Notes: generated by a model not told the origin, from the letters alone. A stretch of DNA of 64,000 bases from an uncultured Aquimarina sp. (GCA_947500845.1 CANMTP010000011.1:1-64000); one strand, 5' to 3'; shown: positions 18,309 to 28,074, counted from the stretch's first letter. Program-made: numbers and translations.

Positions 18309-18706
18309 AGCATATGTTTTGTTCGTTGTTAACTATAACGTTTTCGTAGATAAACAAATAAAAGTTTTAAAATTAATCAATTTTGAAGGTATAGAATTTC
18401 AATACGAACATAGTTTCAGTGAAATAGTGGAAGATTATTAACAATCTAATAATTCTTACAAAAAATCAAACCCATAGATTATGATATTTGAAAAAGAACC
18501 CTTGAATTTTTATCAAAAAAAATCTGCTCTCGACAAAAAAGAACACTCTGCCCATTCGATTAAATTGATGGGATACTTCAACGATATTCCATTACTCTAT
18601 ATGTTCTATTTTTCTCTGTAGAAGGTTTTTCAAATAACGAAAAGAATGCCTCACTTTATTTATATTGAAATAGTCGTTGAATATTCATAACCGCGCAAAA
18701 ATAAAA
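18309..18706. other. intergenic region with only a doubtful 46-codon ORF
   Basis: About 400 bases between two minus-strand genes. The only reading frame starting with ATG is 18481-18621 on the plus strand (46 codons, opening MIFEKEPLNFYQKK). It has no recognisable domain and no promoter that I can see, and may be chance or the relic of a gene. Nothing else was recognised. Confidence 0.4.
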
Positions 18707-20041
18707 TTATGTTTTTTGCTTTTTCTTTTTGGCAGCCGGAAAAAGAACATTATTAAGAATCAAGCGATACCCGGGCGAATTAGGATGAAGTTCTAATTCA
18801 GTTTTTGGATCACCCACTCTGTGGGTATAATCTTCAGGATCATGCCCTCCATAAAAAGTAAAGAAACCCTTACCTTTTATACCATGTATATAACGAGCTT
18901 CTCCATTGGTTCTATTTTCACCAAGAACAAGTACATTGGATTTAATTTCGTTAGGATTGTAAGCCGTTGTTTGCCCCATAAAGCCTTTTACCAAAGCTGT
19001 ATGATTTTGACAAAGCATTGTTGGTATAGGATCCCATTTCGCTGAAAAATCCATTAATGTAAAATAATCAGTTGTTTTAGAAATGCGACGAATACGGGTC
19101 ATATCAATCGAAGAAAACTCATACACATTTGGACTACGCTCAAGTTTAAAATTCTTGAATGCAAAGGTTTTACTATAGTCTATCTTAGATTGATATCCAG
19201 GCTCACTAGGATCTCCATCAAACATAGGTTCACATATATCAACTCCTTCTGCAGATAAGGCAATCTCAAAACTATCGGTAGCACTGCACATGGCAAACAT
19301 AAATCCGCCTCCAATGACATAATCTCTAATTTTTAACGCTACTGCCAATTTTTGTTGAGAAACCTTAGAATATCCCAAATCATTAGCTAATTTTTCTGCT
19401 GCAGCCTTTTCTCTTATATACCAGGGAGCAGCTCGATAAGAAGCATAAAACTTACCATATTGACCTGTAAAATCCTCGTGATGTAAGTGCAACCAATCGT
19501 ATAAAATAAGATTATCTTCCAACACTTCTTTATCATATACTGTTTCATAGGGAATTTCGGCAAAAGTCAAGACCATAGTAACGGCATCATCCCAAGGTTG
19601 ATTTCCTTTTGGAGAATATACTGCAATTTTAGGAGCTTTTTCAAGAATTACAGCTTCCATATTTTGAGAAGGACTGCTAATTTCTTCTAAAATCTCTGCT
19701 GTTTCAGAATCACTGATAACTTCATAAGAAACACCCCGAATGGTACATTCTTTTCGAATATCCTTTGTATCAGGCAAAAGAAAAGAACCACCTCTATAGT
19801 TTAATAACCATTTCACTTTTAGGTCGTTACTTAAGGTCCAGTAGGTAATCCCATAAGCTTTTAAATGATTTTGTTGCCCTTCTGCATCCATTGGTATTAA
19901 AACGTAAGACGCATAGGATTGAAATGTAATGGCCAAAAAAAGAATACCAAATATTGAAGATTTTAGTCTTCTATTGTTTAGTATACTGTCCAAAAAAGAT
20001 GGTATTTTAAAAAGGAACTTCGTCATCATCACTAGTGTCAT
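18707..20041 (-). CDS. conserved Bacteroidetes protein, often mislabelled asparagine synthetase B
   Basis: This 444-residue protein has an N-terminal hydrophobic segment (about 30-45, SSIFGILFLAITFQSYA) that looks like a signal peptide or anchor. A long conserved body follows: SYVLIPMDAEGQQNHLKAYG, WLLNYRGGSFLLPD, YDWLHLHHEDFTGQYGKFY near 185, GGGFMFAMCSATDSFEIALS near 245, SAKWDPIPTMLCQNH and GKGFFTFYGGHDPEDY near 400. Homologues in flavobacteria are annotated asparagine synthetase B, but I see neither the N-terminal nucleophile Cys nor the synthetase motif of AsnB. The GGG-x-MFAMCSATD stretch recalls glutamine-amidotransferase-like folds. ATGs at 20041, 20029 and 20026 are all possible starts; each overlaps the dnaB stop, so the two genes are probably coupled. 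Confidence 0.75.
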   Translation of the reverse strand: MTLVMMTKFLFKIPSFLDSILNNRRLKSSIFGILFLAITFQSYASYVLIPMDAEGQQNHLKAYGITYWTLSNDLKVKWLLNYRGGSFLLPDTKDIRKECTIRGVSYEVISDSETAEILEEISSPSQNMEAVILEKAPKIAVYSPKGNQPWDDAVTMVLTFAEIPYETVYDKEVLEDNLILYDWLHLHHEDFTGQYGKFYASYRAAPWYIREKAAAEKLANDLGYSKVSQQKLAVALKIRDYVIGGGFMFAMCSATDSFEIALSAEGVDICEPMFDGDPSEPGYQSKIDYSKTFAFKNFKLERSPNVYEFSSIDMTRIRRISKTTDYFTLMDFSAKWDPIPTMLCQNHTALVKGFMGQTTAYNPNEIKSNVLVLGENRTNGEARYIHGIKGKGFFTFYGGHDPEDYTHRVGDPKTELELHPNSPGYRLILNNVLFPAAKKKKQKT

Positions 20042-21551
20042 TTATGCTACTCCCGAAAGCTTCATCTGCACTAGGAAGATGACCAGTACTGAAGGGTTCT
20101 TCTTCATTACCATCATTCATTTTCGAATGAAACTCAAAAGGAGTACTAAAATCATCTAAGTTATCAAATTTACCTAAGTGACCAATAAATTTTAACCTAA
20201 TATTCTCGAGACCACCATTACGGTGTTTGGCAACAATGAATTCTCCTTGTCCTTGTGTAGGTGATCTTTCTTCATCGTCCCACTCATCAATTTTATAGTA
20301 TTCGGGTCTATAAATGAACGAAACAATATCGGCATCCTGCTCAATTGCGCCAGATTCACGAAGGTCACTTAGCAAAGGTCTTTTACTACCTCCACGCGTC
20401 TCTACGGCACGAGAAAGCTGAGATAAAGCAATTACCGGCACATTCAATTCTTTTGCCAAGGCCTTTAAGTTACGGGATATGGTAGATATCTCCTGCTCAC
20501 GATTACCATTTTTCCCTGTTCCTCCTGCAGTCATTAATTGCAAATAATCAATAACAATCATCTTGATACCATGTTGAGATGATAAACGACGCGCCTTGGC
20601 TCTAAGGTCAAAAATTGACAATGAAGGGGTATCATCAATAAACAGAGGAGCTTTTTCAAGGTCTTTCACTTTTACATTAAGTTGCTCCCATTCATGTTTT
20701 TCAAGTTTACCGGTACGTAATTTCTCTGACGAAAGTCCTGTTTCAGAAGATATCAATCGAGTAATTAATTGCACTGATGACATCTCTAACGAAAAGAAAG
20801 CCACAGGAATGTTTTGTCCAACTGCCATATTTCTCGCCATAGATAAGGTTAAAGCTGTTTTACCCATACCCGGACGAGCAGCCACAATGATTAAGTCACT
20901 TGGCTGCCAGCCCGAAGTTAATTTATCCAGCTTATCAAAACCAGATGGGATTCCACTTAAACCTTCTTTGTTTGAGATTTCCTGTATTTTCTTTTTTGCC
21001 TGAATAACTAAATTCTGAGCAGTTTCTGTTGATCTTTTAATATTACCTTGGGTAACTTCATATAGCCTTGATTCTGCCATATCAAGTAAATCAAAAACAT
21101 CGGTTGTCTCATCGTAAGATTCTTCTATAATCTCGTTCGATATTTTAATCAAACTGCGTTGAATATATTTCTGAAGAATAATACGAGCGTGAAACTCAAT
21201 ATGTGCCGAAGAGGAAACTTTTTGCGTTAATTGTATCAAATAATAGTCTCCACCTGCCAACTCTAACCTTGAGTCCTTCTTAAGCTGGCTAGAAACCGTT
21301 AATAAGTCTATAGGTTCGGAGTTTTCGAAGAGTTTATATATCGCTTCAAAGATGTATTGATGAGCTTCCCGATAAAAAACATCGGGATTGAGAATATCTA
21401 TGATTTCATCGACTCCTTTTTTATCTATCATCATTGCTCCAAGCACAACTTCCTCTAAATCAACTGCTTGAGGAGGTATTTTTCCTTTTTCCAGCGATAT
21501 CACGTTCCCCCGACCGTAATTTTTTTGCTGTGCTTGCTGTACTTTTTCCAT
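20007..21551 (-). CDS. dnaB: replicative DNA helicase DnaB
   Basis: A 514-residue hexameric 5'-3' helicase that unwinds the replication fork. The N-terminal domain (about 25-125, PPQAVDLEEVVLGAMMIDKKG) mediates DnaG contact. The RecA-like C-terminal domain follows from about 190, with Walker A in AARPGMGKTALTL, the H1a/DEAD-like IVIDYLQLMTAGG, arginine-finger region SKRPLLSDLRESGAIEQDAD and IAKHRNG-type motif (FIVAKHRNGGLENIRLKF). No intein interrupts it. The promoter at 21594-21625 is a full match to the Bacteroidetes consensus. The gene reads into the conserved protein downstream. Confidence 0.97.
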   Translation of the reverse strand: MEKVQQAQQKNYGRGNVISLEKGKIPPQAVDLEEVVLGAMMIDKKGVDEIIDILNPDVFYREAHQYIFEAIYKLFENSEPIDLLTVSSQLKKDSRLELAGGDYYLIQLTQKVSSSAHIEFHARIILQKYIQRSLIKISNEIIEESYDETTDVFDLLDMAESRLYEVTQGNIKRSTETAQNLVIQAKKKIQEISNKEGLSGIPSGFDKLDKLTSGWQPSDLIIVAARPGMGKTALTLSMARNMAVGQNIPVAFFSLEMSSVQLITRLISSETGLSSEKLRTGKLEKHEWEQLNVKVKDLEKAPLFIDDTPSLSIFDLRAKARRLSSQHGIKMIVIDYLQLMTAGGTGKNGNREQEISTISRNLKALAKELNVPVIALSQLSRAVETRGGSKRPLLSDLRESGAIEQDADIVSFIYRPEYYKIDEWDDEERSPTQGQGEFIVAKHRNGGLENIRLKFIGHLGKFDNLDDFSTPFEFHSKMNDGNEEEPFSTGHLPSADEAFGSSINDTSDDDEVPF

Positions 21552-21593
21552 GACTACGAATGTAAAAAAATTGTAAAGAGATACCCCTACTTA

Positions 21594-21625
21594 CAAAGAT
21601 ACGAATGTCCACCGTTCTTTAACAA
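21594..21625 (-). promoter_or_regulatory. predicted promoter of dnaB
   Basis: On the minus strand TTG (21623-21625), 21 bases, TATCTTTG (21594-21601), a full match to TAnnTTTG, about 40 bases before the dnaB ATG. Confidence 0.6.
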
Positions 21626-21668
21626 ATGAACTGTTAATAAGTAATTTTTATTGTTAATAAGCATAAAA

Positions 21669-21695
21669 AAATCTGAAGTTCTCAACTTCAGATTT
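21669..21695 (-). terminator. intrinsic terminator of accA
   Basis: AAATCTGAAGTT (21669-21680), a 3-base loop, AACTTCAGATTT (21684-21695); on the minus strand a T run follows the stem. Confidence 0.85.
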
Positions 21696-21719
21696 AGGCA
21701 CTAAGTGATTTTTTAGGGG

Positions 21720-22673
21720 TTAGTCCTTAAAGACTCCCATGTTTGAATATTTATCCATTCGTTTTTCTACTAATTCTTCTGGTGATAAGTTTTTAAATTC
21801 ATCATAGGACGAAGAAATTTTATCTCGAACGGTTTTGAAAATTTTTTCACGATCACTATGAGCTCCCCCTAATGGTTCTTTCACAATTTCATCAATAAGC
21901 TTCTGCTTTTTCATGTCTGTTGCAGTTAACTTTAGTGCCTCAGCTGCTTGTTCTTTATATTCCCAGCTTCTCCATAAAATTGATGAGCAAGATTCTGGAG
22001 AAATAACAGAATACCACGTATTCTCGAGCATCAATACTTTATCTCCTACTCCAATACCTAATGCACCTCCACTGGCTCCTTCACCAATAATCACTACAAT
22101 AATTGGTACTTTAAGTCGAGTCATTTCGAGAATATTTCTTGCAATTGCTTCACCTTGTCCTCGCTCTTCTGCTTCTAATCCAGGATAAGCTCCTGGGGTA
22201 TCTACAAAACAAACTACGGGGATATTGAACTTCTCGGCGCTTTTCATCAATCGAAGTGCTTTTCGGTATCCTTCGGGATTTGCCATACCAAAATTACGAT
22301 ATTGTCTGGTTTTGGTATTGTATCCCTTTTGCTGACCAACAAACATATAACTTTGATCACCGATCTTACCAAGTCCCCCGATCATTGCCTTGTCGTCTTT
22401 TACATTACGGTCACCATGCAATTCTAAAAAGGATTCCCCACAAATTGCATCAATATAATCCAGAGTGTAAGGCCTTGATGGATGCCTGGAGAGCTGAACA
22501 CGTTGCCAAGGAGTGAGATTTTTATATATATCTTTTTTAGTCTCTGCAAGTTTTTTTTCAATTTGCTTACAGGTATCTGTCACATCAACTTCGCTTTCTT
22601 CACCTATTGCGCAAGCCTTCTCAAATTGCTCTTCAAGCTCTTTAATGGGGAGTTCAAATTCTAAATATTCCAT
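21720..22673 (-). CDS. accA: acetyl-CoA carboxylase carboxyltransferase, alpha subunit
   Basis: This 317-residue subunit, with AccD, transfers the carboxyl group from biotin to acetyl-CoA in the first step of fatty acid synthesis. Typical stretches are [15 protein letters not shown] near 65, [38 protein letters not shown] near 115, [21 protein letters not shown] (oxyanion region, near 155) and [16 protein letters not shown] near 200. The ATG at 22671-22673 gives the usual [14 protein letters not shown] opening; an in-frame TTG two codons earlier is less likely. Its own terminator follows and a TATATTTG box precedes it. Confidence 0.96.
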   Translation of the reverse strand: MEYLEFELPIKELEEQFEKACAIGEESEVDVTDTCKQIEKKLAETKKDIYKNLTPWQRVQLSRHPSRPYTLDYIDAICGESFLELHGDRNVKDDKAMIGGLGKIGDQSYMFVGQQKGYNTKTRQYRNFGMANPEGYRKALRLMKSAEKFNIPVVCFVDTPGAYPGLEAEERGQGEAIARNILEMTRLKVPIIVVIIGEGASGGALGIGVGDKVLMLENTWYSVISPESCSSILWRSWEYKEQAAEALKLTATDMKKQKLIDEIVKEPLGGAHSDREKIFKTVRDKISSSYDEFKNLSPEELVEKRMDKYSNMGVFKD

Positions 22674-22711
22674 ACTCAAGAATATAATTTATGTTAACTA
22701 GGGTTAGCTGA

Positions 22712-22719
22712 CAAATATA
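22712..22719 (-). promoter_or_regulatory. predicted -7 box of accA
   Basis: TATATTTG on the minus strand, exact match to TAnnTTTG, about 40 bases before the accA ATG. No TTG at the usual distance is seen. Confidence 0.4.
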
Positions 22720-22725
22720 AAAACT

Positions 22726-23658
22726 TTACTTCGTAATGTTACGTAAAGTTGAAGTACTTTTTCTTTTTTTAGCATTTTTGAAGATTCCATTCAGTATTAC
22801 AGTACCAATTATGATCAAAGCCCCATAATAAAATTGAGTACTCATTTTCTCAGATTCTCCAAAGATCAGAACAGCTAATAATATACCATAAACAGGTTCC
22901 AAATTAATAGTTAACATCACTGTATAGGGACTTAAATACTTCATCACCTTTACAGATCCTATAAATGCATAGGCAGTACAAACTGATGCTAATATTAATA
23001 TATATATCCAATCAGAAACAGAAACTTGAAAAAACGCAATCGTAAATCCATCAGTGGCCGTGCCAAAAAAGGTTGCTCCTATCAAATATAATGTTATCAC
23101 TCCAACACCACATAACAATTCATAGAAAGAGATCATAGAAGGATTATATTTTTGTGCGACTTTTCCATTAATCAATGAAAAAACCGAAGACAAAAATGCT
23201 GATATCAATGCATATACAATACCTAAAAAATGATTTCCTTCTACTTCAAAGATGATGTACAATCCCGTTATCACTAATACTCCAAAAAGAACTTCATACC
23301 AAATTAGCTTTCTTTTATAAAAAATGGGTTCGAGAATTGATGTAAAAAAAGCCCCCGTTGATAGCATTGCTAAGGTAATAGATACATTAGAAACCTTAAT
23401 AGCGGCAAAAAAAGTAATCCAATGCAAGGCTATAACTATTCCGGCAAAAAACAGAGTAAAAAACAGTTTTCTGGAAATCGTTAGTGATATTTTCTTAAAA
23501 ACAACATATAAATATATAAAACCGGAGGCCAGAAGCATTCTATACCATACTAGTGGTAAAGCTTCGATAGATATTAACTCACCAAGAATAGCAGTAAATC
23601 CCCAAACAAAAACAATGAAATGTAAATGTAAATAGTTTTGAAGTTTAGCGTTTCGCAT
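22726..23658 (-). CDS. EamA/DMT family transporter
   Basis: This 310-residue inner-membrane protein has ten predicted helices in two EamA repeats of five (about 10-140 and 155-290). The first repeat opens with FIVFVWGFTAILGELI and the second ends with a strongly hydrophobic FYYGALIIIGTVILNGIF. DMT proteins export amino acids, metabolites or drugs; the substrate cannot be told from sequence. The start ATG overlaps the end of the LptF/G-type permease gene by 14 bases, so they are cotranscribed, probably from the promoter upstream of tgt. Confidence 0.88.
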   Translation of the reverse strand: MRNAKLQNYLHLHFIVFVWGFTAILGELISIEALPLVWYRMLLASGFIYLYVVFKKISLTISRKLFFTLFFAGIVIALHWITFFAAIKVSNVSITLAMLSTGAFFTSILEPIFYKRKLIWYEVLFGVLVITGLYIIFEVEGNHFLGIVYALISAFLSSVFSLINGKVAQKYNPSMISFYELLCGVGVITLYLIGATFFGTATDGFTIAFFQVSVSDWIYILILASVCTAYAFIGSVKVMKYLSPYTVMLTINLEPVYGILLAVLIFGESEKMSTQFYYGALIIIGTVILNGIFKNAKKRKSTSTLRNITK

Positions 23659-24715
23659 TGTATAGAAGATATATAGCTAAAATTCCGAATGAAACATTGG
23701 GAAACCAAACCGCCACAATTGGTGGAAAATCTGATTGATTTGCCAAAGTTCCCAAAACTTTATCAAAAAATATAAAAACAAATGCCAGCGATATTCCAAC
23801 CGCTAGATTTACTCCCATCCCCCCTCTTCTTTTCATTGAGGATACTGCCACTCCTATAATTGTAAGTATAAAAGCCGATACTGGTATGCTCCACCGTTTA
23901 TAAGCAACCACTTTATAGCGGTTTATATCAGATGACCCTCTCTTACTTTCTTTTTCTATAAACTTACTAAGCTCGGTATAATTTAAAGTTTCGGCTACAT
24001 AGGTAACCGGAGTGAATTCATCTATATTGAAAGGGAGAATTGTATCCTTCTTATCAGCTTTTTCTATAATATCTTCATTCTCCAGGACTCTTCTCTTCAC
24101 AAAATCTCTCAATTCATAAATGCTATCTTTAAATGTAATCTTTCTCGCGGATATTTTAGTCTCTAATTTATTACCATTAAAATATTCTATGGTAAAATTG
24201 GTCGCTGATTTATCTAATGGTTTAAAATTATTAGCATACAAAAAGATGCTGTCATTGAGTTGTCGATATACATTTTTGGTTTCCTGTACTTTTCGTCCTT
24301 TCTTCAAATAAGAATATTTGAATTCATTAAATCCCTGACTAGCTTTTGGTGCCAAAAAAAGTCCCATAACCAGCGCTCCTATACAAATGATAACTGCTCC
24401 TATCATGTAAGGCCTTAAAAACCTCCAAAAAGAAACTCCTGAGCTCAGGAAAGCAATAATCTCGGTTTTGTTTGCCAATTTTGAGGTAAACCAAATGACC
24501 GATAGAAATACAAATAGAGGAAATAGTAAATTGGCAAAGTAAATTGTAAAATCAAGATAATATCCTATTACCGCATCAACAGGAACTTTATGCTCTAACA
24601 TATTATCAATTTTCTCAGAAAGATCTACTATGATCCCGATAGGGATAAAAAGCAAAATCATCGTAAAAAATGTACCTAAATATCGTTTTAATATGTACCA
24701 GTCTAATATCTTCAT
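23645..24715 (-). CDS. LptF/LptG family lipopolysaccharide export permease
   Basis: A 356-residue permease with the LptF/LptG layout: an N-terminal helix pair (MKILDWYILKRYLGTFFTMILLFIPIG region and LFPLFVFLSVIWFTSKLA), a third helix near 100-125, a periplasmic beta-jellyroll of about 150 residues (140-265), and three C-terminal helices (VSAFILTIIGVAVSS, MGVNLAVGISLAFVFIFF, VWFPNVSFGILAIYLLY). It should work with LptB to move lipopolysaccharide from the inner membrane to the outer-membrane bridge. Whether it is LptF or LptG is not decided here; position after tgt is common in flavobacteria for LptG-like copies. Confidence 0.88.
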   Translation of the reverse strand: MKILDWYILKRYLGTFFTMILLFIPIGIIVDLSEKIDNMLEHKVPVDAVIGYYLDFTIYFANLLFPLFVFLSVIWFTSKLANKTEIIAFLSSGVSFWRFLRPYMIGAVIICIGALVMGLFLAPKASQGFNEFKYSYLKKGRKVQETKNVYRQLNDSIFLYANNFKPLDKSATNFTIEYFNGNKLETKISARKITFKDSIYELRDFVKRRVLENEDIIEKADKKDTILPFNIDEFTPVTYVAETLNYTELSKFIEKESKRGSSDINRYKVVAYKRWSIPVSAFILTIIGVAVSSMKRRGGMGVNLAVGISLAFVFIFFDKVLGTLANQSDFPPIVAVWFPNVSFGILAIYLLYNAKR

Positions 24716-24923
24716 TAAATTTATTCTAAATTCAAATTTTTATATTTCAATTAAGACGTAAGCTTACTTTGCTTTTAGCATCAAGATTCTAGACTTTTTG
24801 ATACTAGTTTCAGTTTAGAAATATGCATCAAAAAAAAATAAACCATGCTTCTCTTATCAGTTTTAGAGATAGTTTTTATACCATAATAAGTCTTGGTTCT
24901 TGCCTCTCAAAATTTTGGTTCTT

Positions 24924-26054
24924 TTATAATCTTTTGTCCATTTGTTTGACCATCATATTTTTCCAGGAATAAAAATCCCCAGCTAAGATATGTTTTCTAG
25001 CCTCTCTAACCAACCATAAGTAAAAGCCCAAATTATGTATAGTAGCAATTTGTCTCCCTAACATTTCATTTACCGAAAAAAGATGCTTCAAATAAGCTTT
25101 AGAATATTCTGTATCTACGTATGTTATTCCCATTTCGTCAATCGGCGAAAAATCATCTTCCCATTTCTTATTCTTAATATTAATTGTACCATGAGCAGTA
25201 AAGAGCATTCCGTTACGACCGTTACGTGTTGGCATTACACAATCAAACATATCCACTCCCAAAGCTATATTTTCTAGAATGTTAATTGGAGTACCCACTC
25301 CCATTAAGTATCTGGGTTTATCTTCTGGCAGAATATTGGTTACTACCTCTGTCATTGCATACATCTCTTCGGCTGGCTCTCCTACCGATAATCCTCCTAT
25401 AGCGTTACCTACTGCTCCTGCATTTGCTATGTATTCTGCCGATTGCATTCTTAGGTCCTTATATGTGCTTCCTTGGACTATTGGGAAAAAAGCCTGATTG
25501 TATCCATATTTAACAGGAATTTTTTCTAAATGTTGCATACATCTATCTAACCATCGGTGTGTCATATGCATGCTTCGCTTGGCATATTGATAATCACAGG
25601 GATACGGAGTACATTCATCAAACGCCATAATGATATCTGCTCCAATAGTACGTTGAATTTCCATTACATTTTCTGGAGTAAACACATGATATGAACCATC
25701 TATATGTGATTTAAACTTTACTCCTTCTTCTTTTATTTTGCGATTTGCAGATAGAGAATATACTTGATAGCCACCGCTATCGGTAAGAATATTTCGATCC
25801 CAATTCATGAATTTATGTAAACCACCTGCCTTTTCTAATATCGGTGTTTGAGGTCGTAGATACAAATGATAAGTATTTCCCAGAATAATATCGGGATTTA
25901 TGTCATTTTTTAACTCACGTTGATGCACACCTTTAACTGTTGCTACTGTACCCACAGGCATAAAAATTGGAGTTTCTATAACACCATGATCTGTAGTTAT
26001 TTTTCCTGCCCTAGCACTACTCTCAGGGTCTTGAGACGAAAGGTCAAATTGCAT
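24924..26054 (-). CDS. tgt: tRNA-guanine (queuine) transglycosylase
   Basis: This 376-residue enzyme swaps guanine-34 for preQ1 in tRNAs with a GUN anticodon. Family motifs are GTVATVKGV near 35, LGNTYHLYLRPQTPIL, the general-acid region LTDSGGYQVYSLS near 92, IMAFDECTPYP near 143, AIGGLSVGEP near 220 and the nucleophile region VDMFDCVMPTRNGRNG near 268. The usual zinc site CxCxxC before YSrAYL is absent: here the line reads GITYVDTEYSKAYL, although the later His (ATIHNLGFYLWL) is kept. Flavobacterial homologues that I recall share this loss. It heads an operon with the LptF/G permease and EamA transporter. Confidence 0.94.
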   Translation of the reverse strand: MQFDLSSQDPESSARAGKITTDHGVIETPIFMPVGTVATVKGVHQRELKNDINPDIILGNTYHLYLRPQTPILEKAGGLHKFMNWDRNILTDSGGYQVYSLSANRKIKEEGVKFKSHIDGSYHVFTPENVMEIQRTIGADIIMAFDECTPYPCDYQYAKRSMHMTHRWLDRCMQHLEKIPVKYGYNQAFFPIVQGSTYKDLRMQSAEYIANAGAVGNAIGGLSVGEPAEEMYAMTEVVTNILPEDKPRYLMGVGTPINILENIALGVDMFDCVMPTRNGRNGMLFTAHGTINIKNKKWEDDFSPIDEMGITYVDTEYSKAYLKHLFSVNEMLGRQIATIHNLGFYLWLVREARKHILAGDFYSWKNMMVKQMDKRL

Positions 26055-26074
26055 ATTTTCTTTTTGATAGAGCG

Positions 26075-26106
26075 CAAAGATAACTAACTAAAATCACATG
26101 GGTCAA
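26075..26106 (-). promoter_or_regulatory. predicted promoter of tgt
   Basis: On the minus strand TTG (26104-26106), 21 bases, TATCTTTG (26075-26082); full match, about 20 bases before the tgt ATG. Confidence 0.6.
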
Positions 26107-26230
26107 CTAAGGTTTTCGAAAACTTTTCGTTATTAACAATACTTTCTTAATTAAAAGCAGCACATACATTTTGCCACCGTATACAAAACCTTTATTTTTG
26201 GGGCTTTATTATCAAGAAATCAGCATTATA

Positions 26231-27076
26231 ATGCCAAAAACAAAACAATTAGAAGATTTTGCAACGCAAGTACGTAGAGACATTTTACGTCAGGTGCACA
26301 AGGTAAACTCAGGACATCCAGGTGGTTCTCTGGGCTGTACGGAATTTTTCGTAGCGCTATATCAAGAAATCATGGAAAGAAAAGGAGATTTTGATATGGA
26401 TGGAATTGGAGAAGATATTTTCTTTCTTTCTAATGGACATATTTCACCTGTTTATTATAGTGTACTGGCAAGGAGTGGATATTTTCCTGTTGAAGAGTTA
26501 AATACCTTCAGATTAATCAATAGTAGATTACAAGGGCATCCAACCACTCACGAAGGTCTTCCTGGTGTACGTATTGCTTCAGGATCTTTAGGCCAAGGAA
26601 TGTCTGTTGCTATCGGGGCTGCACAAGCAAAAAAATTGAATAACGATGACCATTTAGTATTCAGTTTACATGGAGATGGTGAATTACAAGAAGGTCAGAA
26701 TTGGGAAGCAATTATGTATGCAGCTGGAAAAAAAGTTGATAATCTTATTGCCACTATTGATCTTAATGGTCAACAAATTGATGGGTCTACAGACGATGTA
26801 CTTCCTATGGGTAATTTGAAAGCAAAATTTGAAGCTTTTGATTGGGATGTAATGGAAATCAAAGGAGGAAATAATATTATTTCAGTTATTGAAGGTTTAA
26901 AAGAAGCTAAAACCAGAACTGGAAAAGGAAAGCCTGTTTGTATATTAATGCATACTGTAATGGGGCATGGTGTCGATTTTATGATGCATACACACGCGTG
27001 GCATGGCAAAGCTCCCAATGACGAACAATTAGAAATAGGTCTATCCCAAAATCCTGAAACTCTTGGGGATTACTAA
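26231..27076 (+). CDS. transketolase, N-terminal (TPP-binding) subunit
   Basis: A 281-residue half-transketolase carrying the thiamine-diphosphate pyrophosphate-binding domain: VNSGHPGGSLGCTEFFVALY near 25, SNGHISPVYYSVLA near 70, LQGHPTTHEGLPGVRIASGSLGQGMSVAIG near 95-125, HGDGELQEGQNWEA near 148 and the MGHGVDFM signature. It acts with the C-terminal subunit encoded next in the non-oxidative pentose phosphate pathway. The ATG at 26231 gives MPKTKQLEDFATQV; a longer frame to 26171 has no family support. The stop is 22 bases before the partner's ATG. Confidence 0.94.
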   Translation: MPKTKQLEDFATQVRRDILRQVHKVNSGHPGGSLGCTEFFVALYQEIMERKGDFDMDGIGEDIFFLSNGHISPVYYSVLARSGYFPVEELNTFRLINSRLQGHPTTHEGLPGVRIASGSLGQGMSVAIGAAQAKKLNNDDHLVFSLHGDGELQEGQNWEAIMYAAGKKVDNLIATIDLNGQQIDGSTDDVLPMGNLKAKFEAFDWDVMEIKGGNNIISVIEGLKEAKTRTGKGKPVCILMHTVMGHGVDFMMHTHAWHGKAPNDEQLEIGLSQNPETLGDY

Positions 27077-27098
27077 TTTATCCAAATCAAAAAAGAAA

Positions 27099-28052
27099 AT
27101 GAAAAAATATATAGATACAGGAAAAAAGGATACTCGTTCAGGTTTTGGAGCTGGTTTAGAGGAATTAGGTAAAACTAATGAAAATGTAGTCGCGCTATGT
27201 GCTGATTTGATAGGCTCTTTAAAAATGGATGCATTTATTGCTAATAATCCAGATCGATTTTTCCAGGTGGGTATAGCAGAAGCAAATATGATGGGTATTG
27301 CTGCCGGATTAACTATTGGAGGTAAAATTCCTTTTACAGGAACTTTTGCAAACTTCTCTACAGGACGTGTTTATGACCAGATTCGCCAATCCATAGCATA
27401 CAGTGGCAAAAATGTAAAAATCTGTGCTTCGCATGCTGGTTTAACGCTAGGAGAAGATGGTGCTACGCATCAAATACTTGAAGATATTGGTTTAATGAAG
27501 ATGTTACCCGGAATGACAGTAATAAATACATGCGATTATAATCAAACCAAGGCTGCTACTATAGCGATTGCAGATCATCAAGGGCCAGTTTATCTGCGAT
27601 TTGGAAGACCCAAAGTAGCGAACTTTACACCTGAAGATCAAAAATTCGAAATCGGGAAAGCTGTTATGTTGCAAGAAGGAAGCGATGTTACCATTGTTGC
27701 AACCGGTCATTTGGTGTGGGAAGCTCTGCGAGCTGCAGAATCGTTAGCAGAAGAAGGGATTAGTTCAGAAGTTATTAATATTCATACCATAAAGCCTCTT
27801 GACGATGAAGCAATCCTGAATTCTGTCAAGAAAACCGGATGTATCGTCACTGCAGAAGAGCATAACTACCTTGGTGGTCTTGGCGAAAGTGTTTCTAGAG
27901 TATTAGTGAAAAATCATCCAGCACCACAAGAATTTATTGCTACTAATGACACTTTTGGAGAAAGCGGTACACCAGATCAACTTATGGAAAAATATGGTTT
28001 AAATGCAGAAGCGATAAGTAATGCCGTTCATAAAGTAATAAAAAGAAAATAG
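27099..28052 (+). CDS. transketolase, C-terminal subunit
   Basis: This 317-residue partner subunit holds the pyrimidine-binding and C-terminal domains of transketolase: DTRSGFGAGLEELGK, VALCADLIGSLKM, RFFQVGIAEANMMGIAAGL (catalytic Glu, near 65), SHAGLTLGEDGATHQ near 120, GPVYLRFGRPK near 165, and the C-terminal TAEEHNYLGGLGESV. The ATG at 27099 was chosen; the upstream TTG at 27063 lies inside the preceding gene. Splitting of transketolase into two genes is common in Bacteroidetes. A terminator follows. Confidence 0.94.
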   Translation: MKKYIDTGKKDTRSGFGAGLEELGKTNENVVALCADLIGSLKMDAFIANNPDRFFQVGIAEANMMGIAAGLTIGGKIPFTGTFANFSTGRVYDQIRQSIAYSGKNVKICASHAGLTLGEDGATHQILEDIGLMKMLPGMTVINTCDYNQTKAATIAIADHQGPVYLRFGRPKVANFTPEDQKFEIGKAVMLQEGSDVTIVATGHLVWEALRAAESLAEEGISSEVINIHTIKPLDDEAILNSVKKTGCIVTAEEHNYLGGLGESVSRVLVKNHPAPQEFIATNDTFGESGTPDQLMEKYGLNAEAISNAVHKVIKRK

Positions 28053-28074
28053 ATACTTACATTTTTCACATTTT

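Noticed and set aside
18481..18621. 46-codon plus-strand ORF between the aminotransferase and the dnaB-linked gene
   Set aside because: No domain, promoter or coupling seen; kept only as a remark on the intergenic region.
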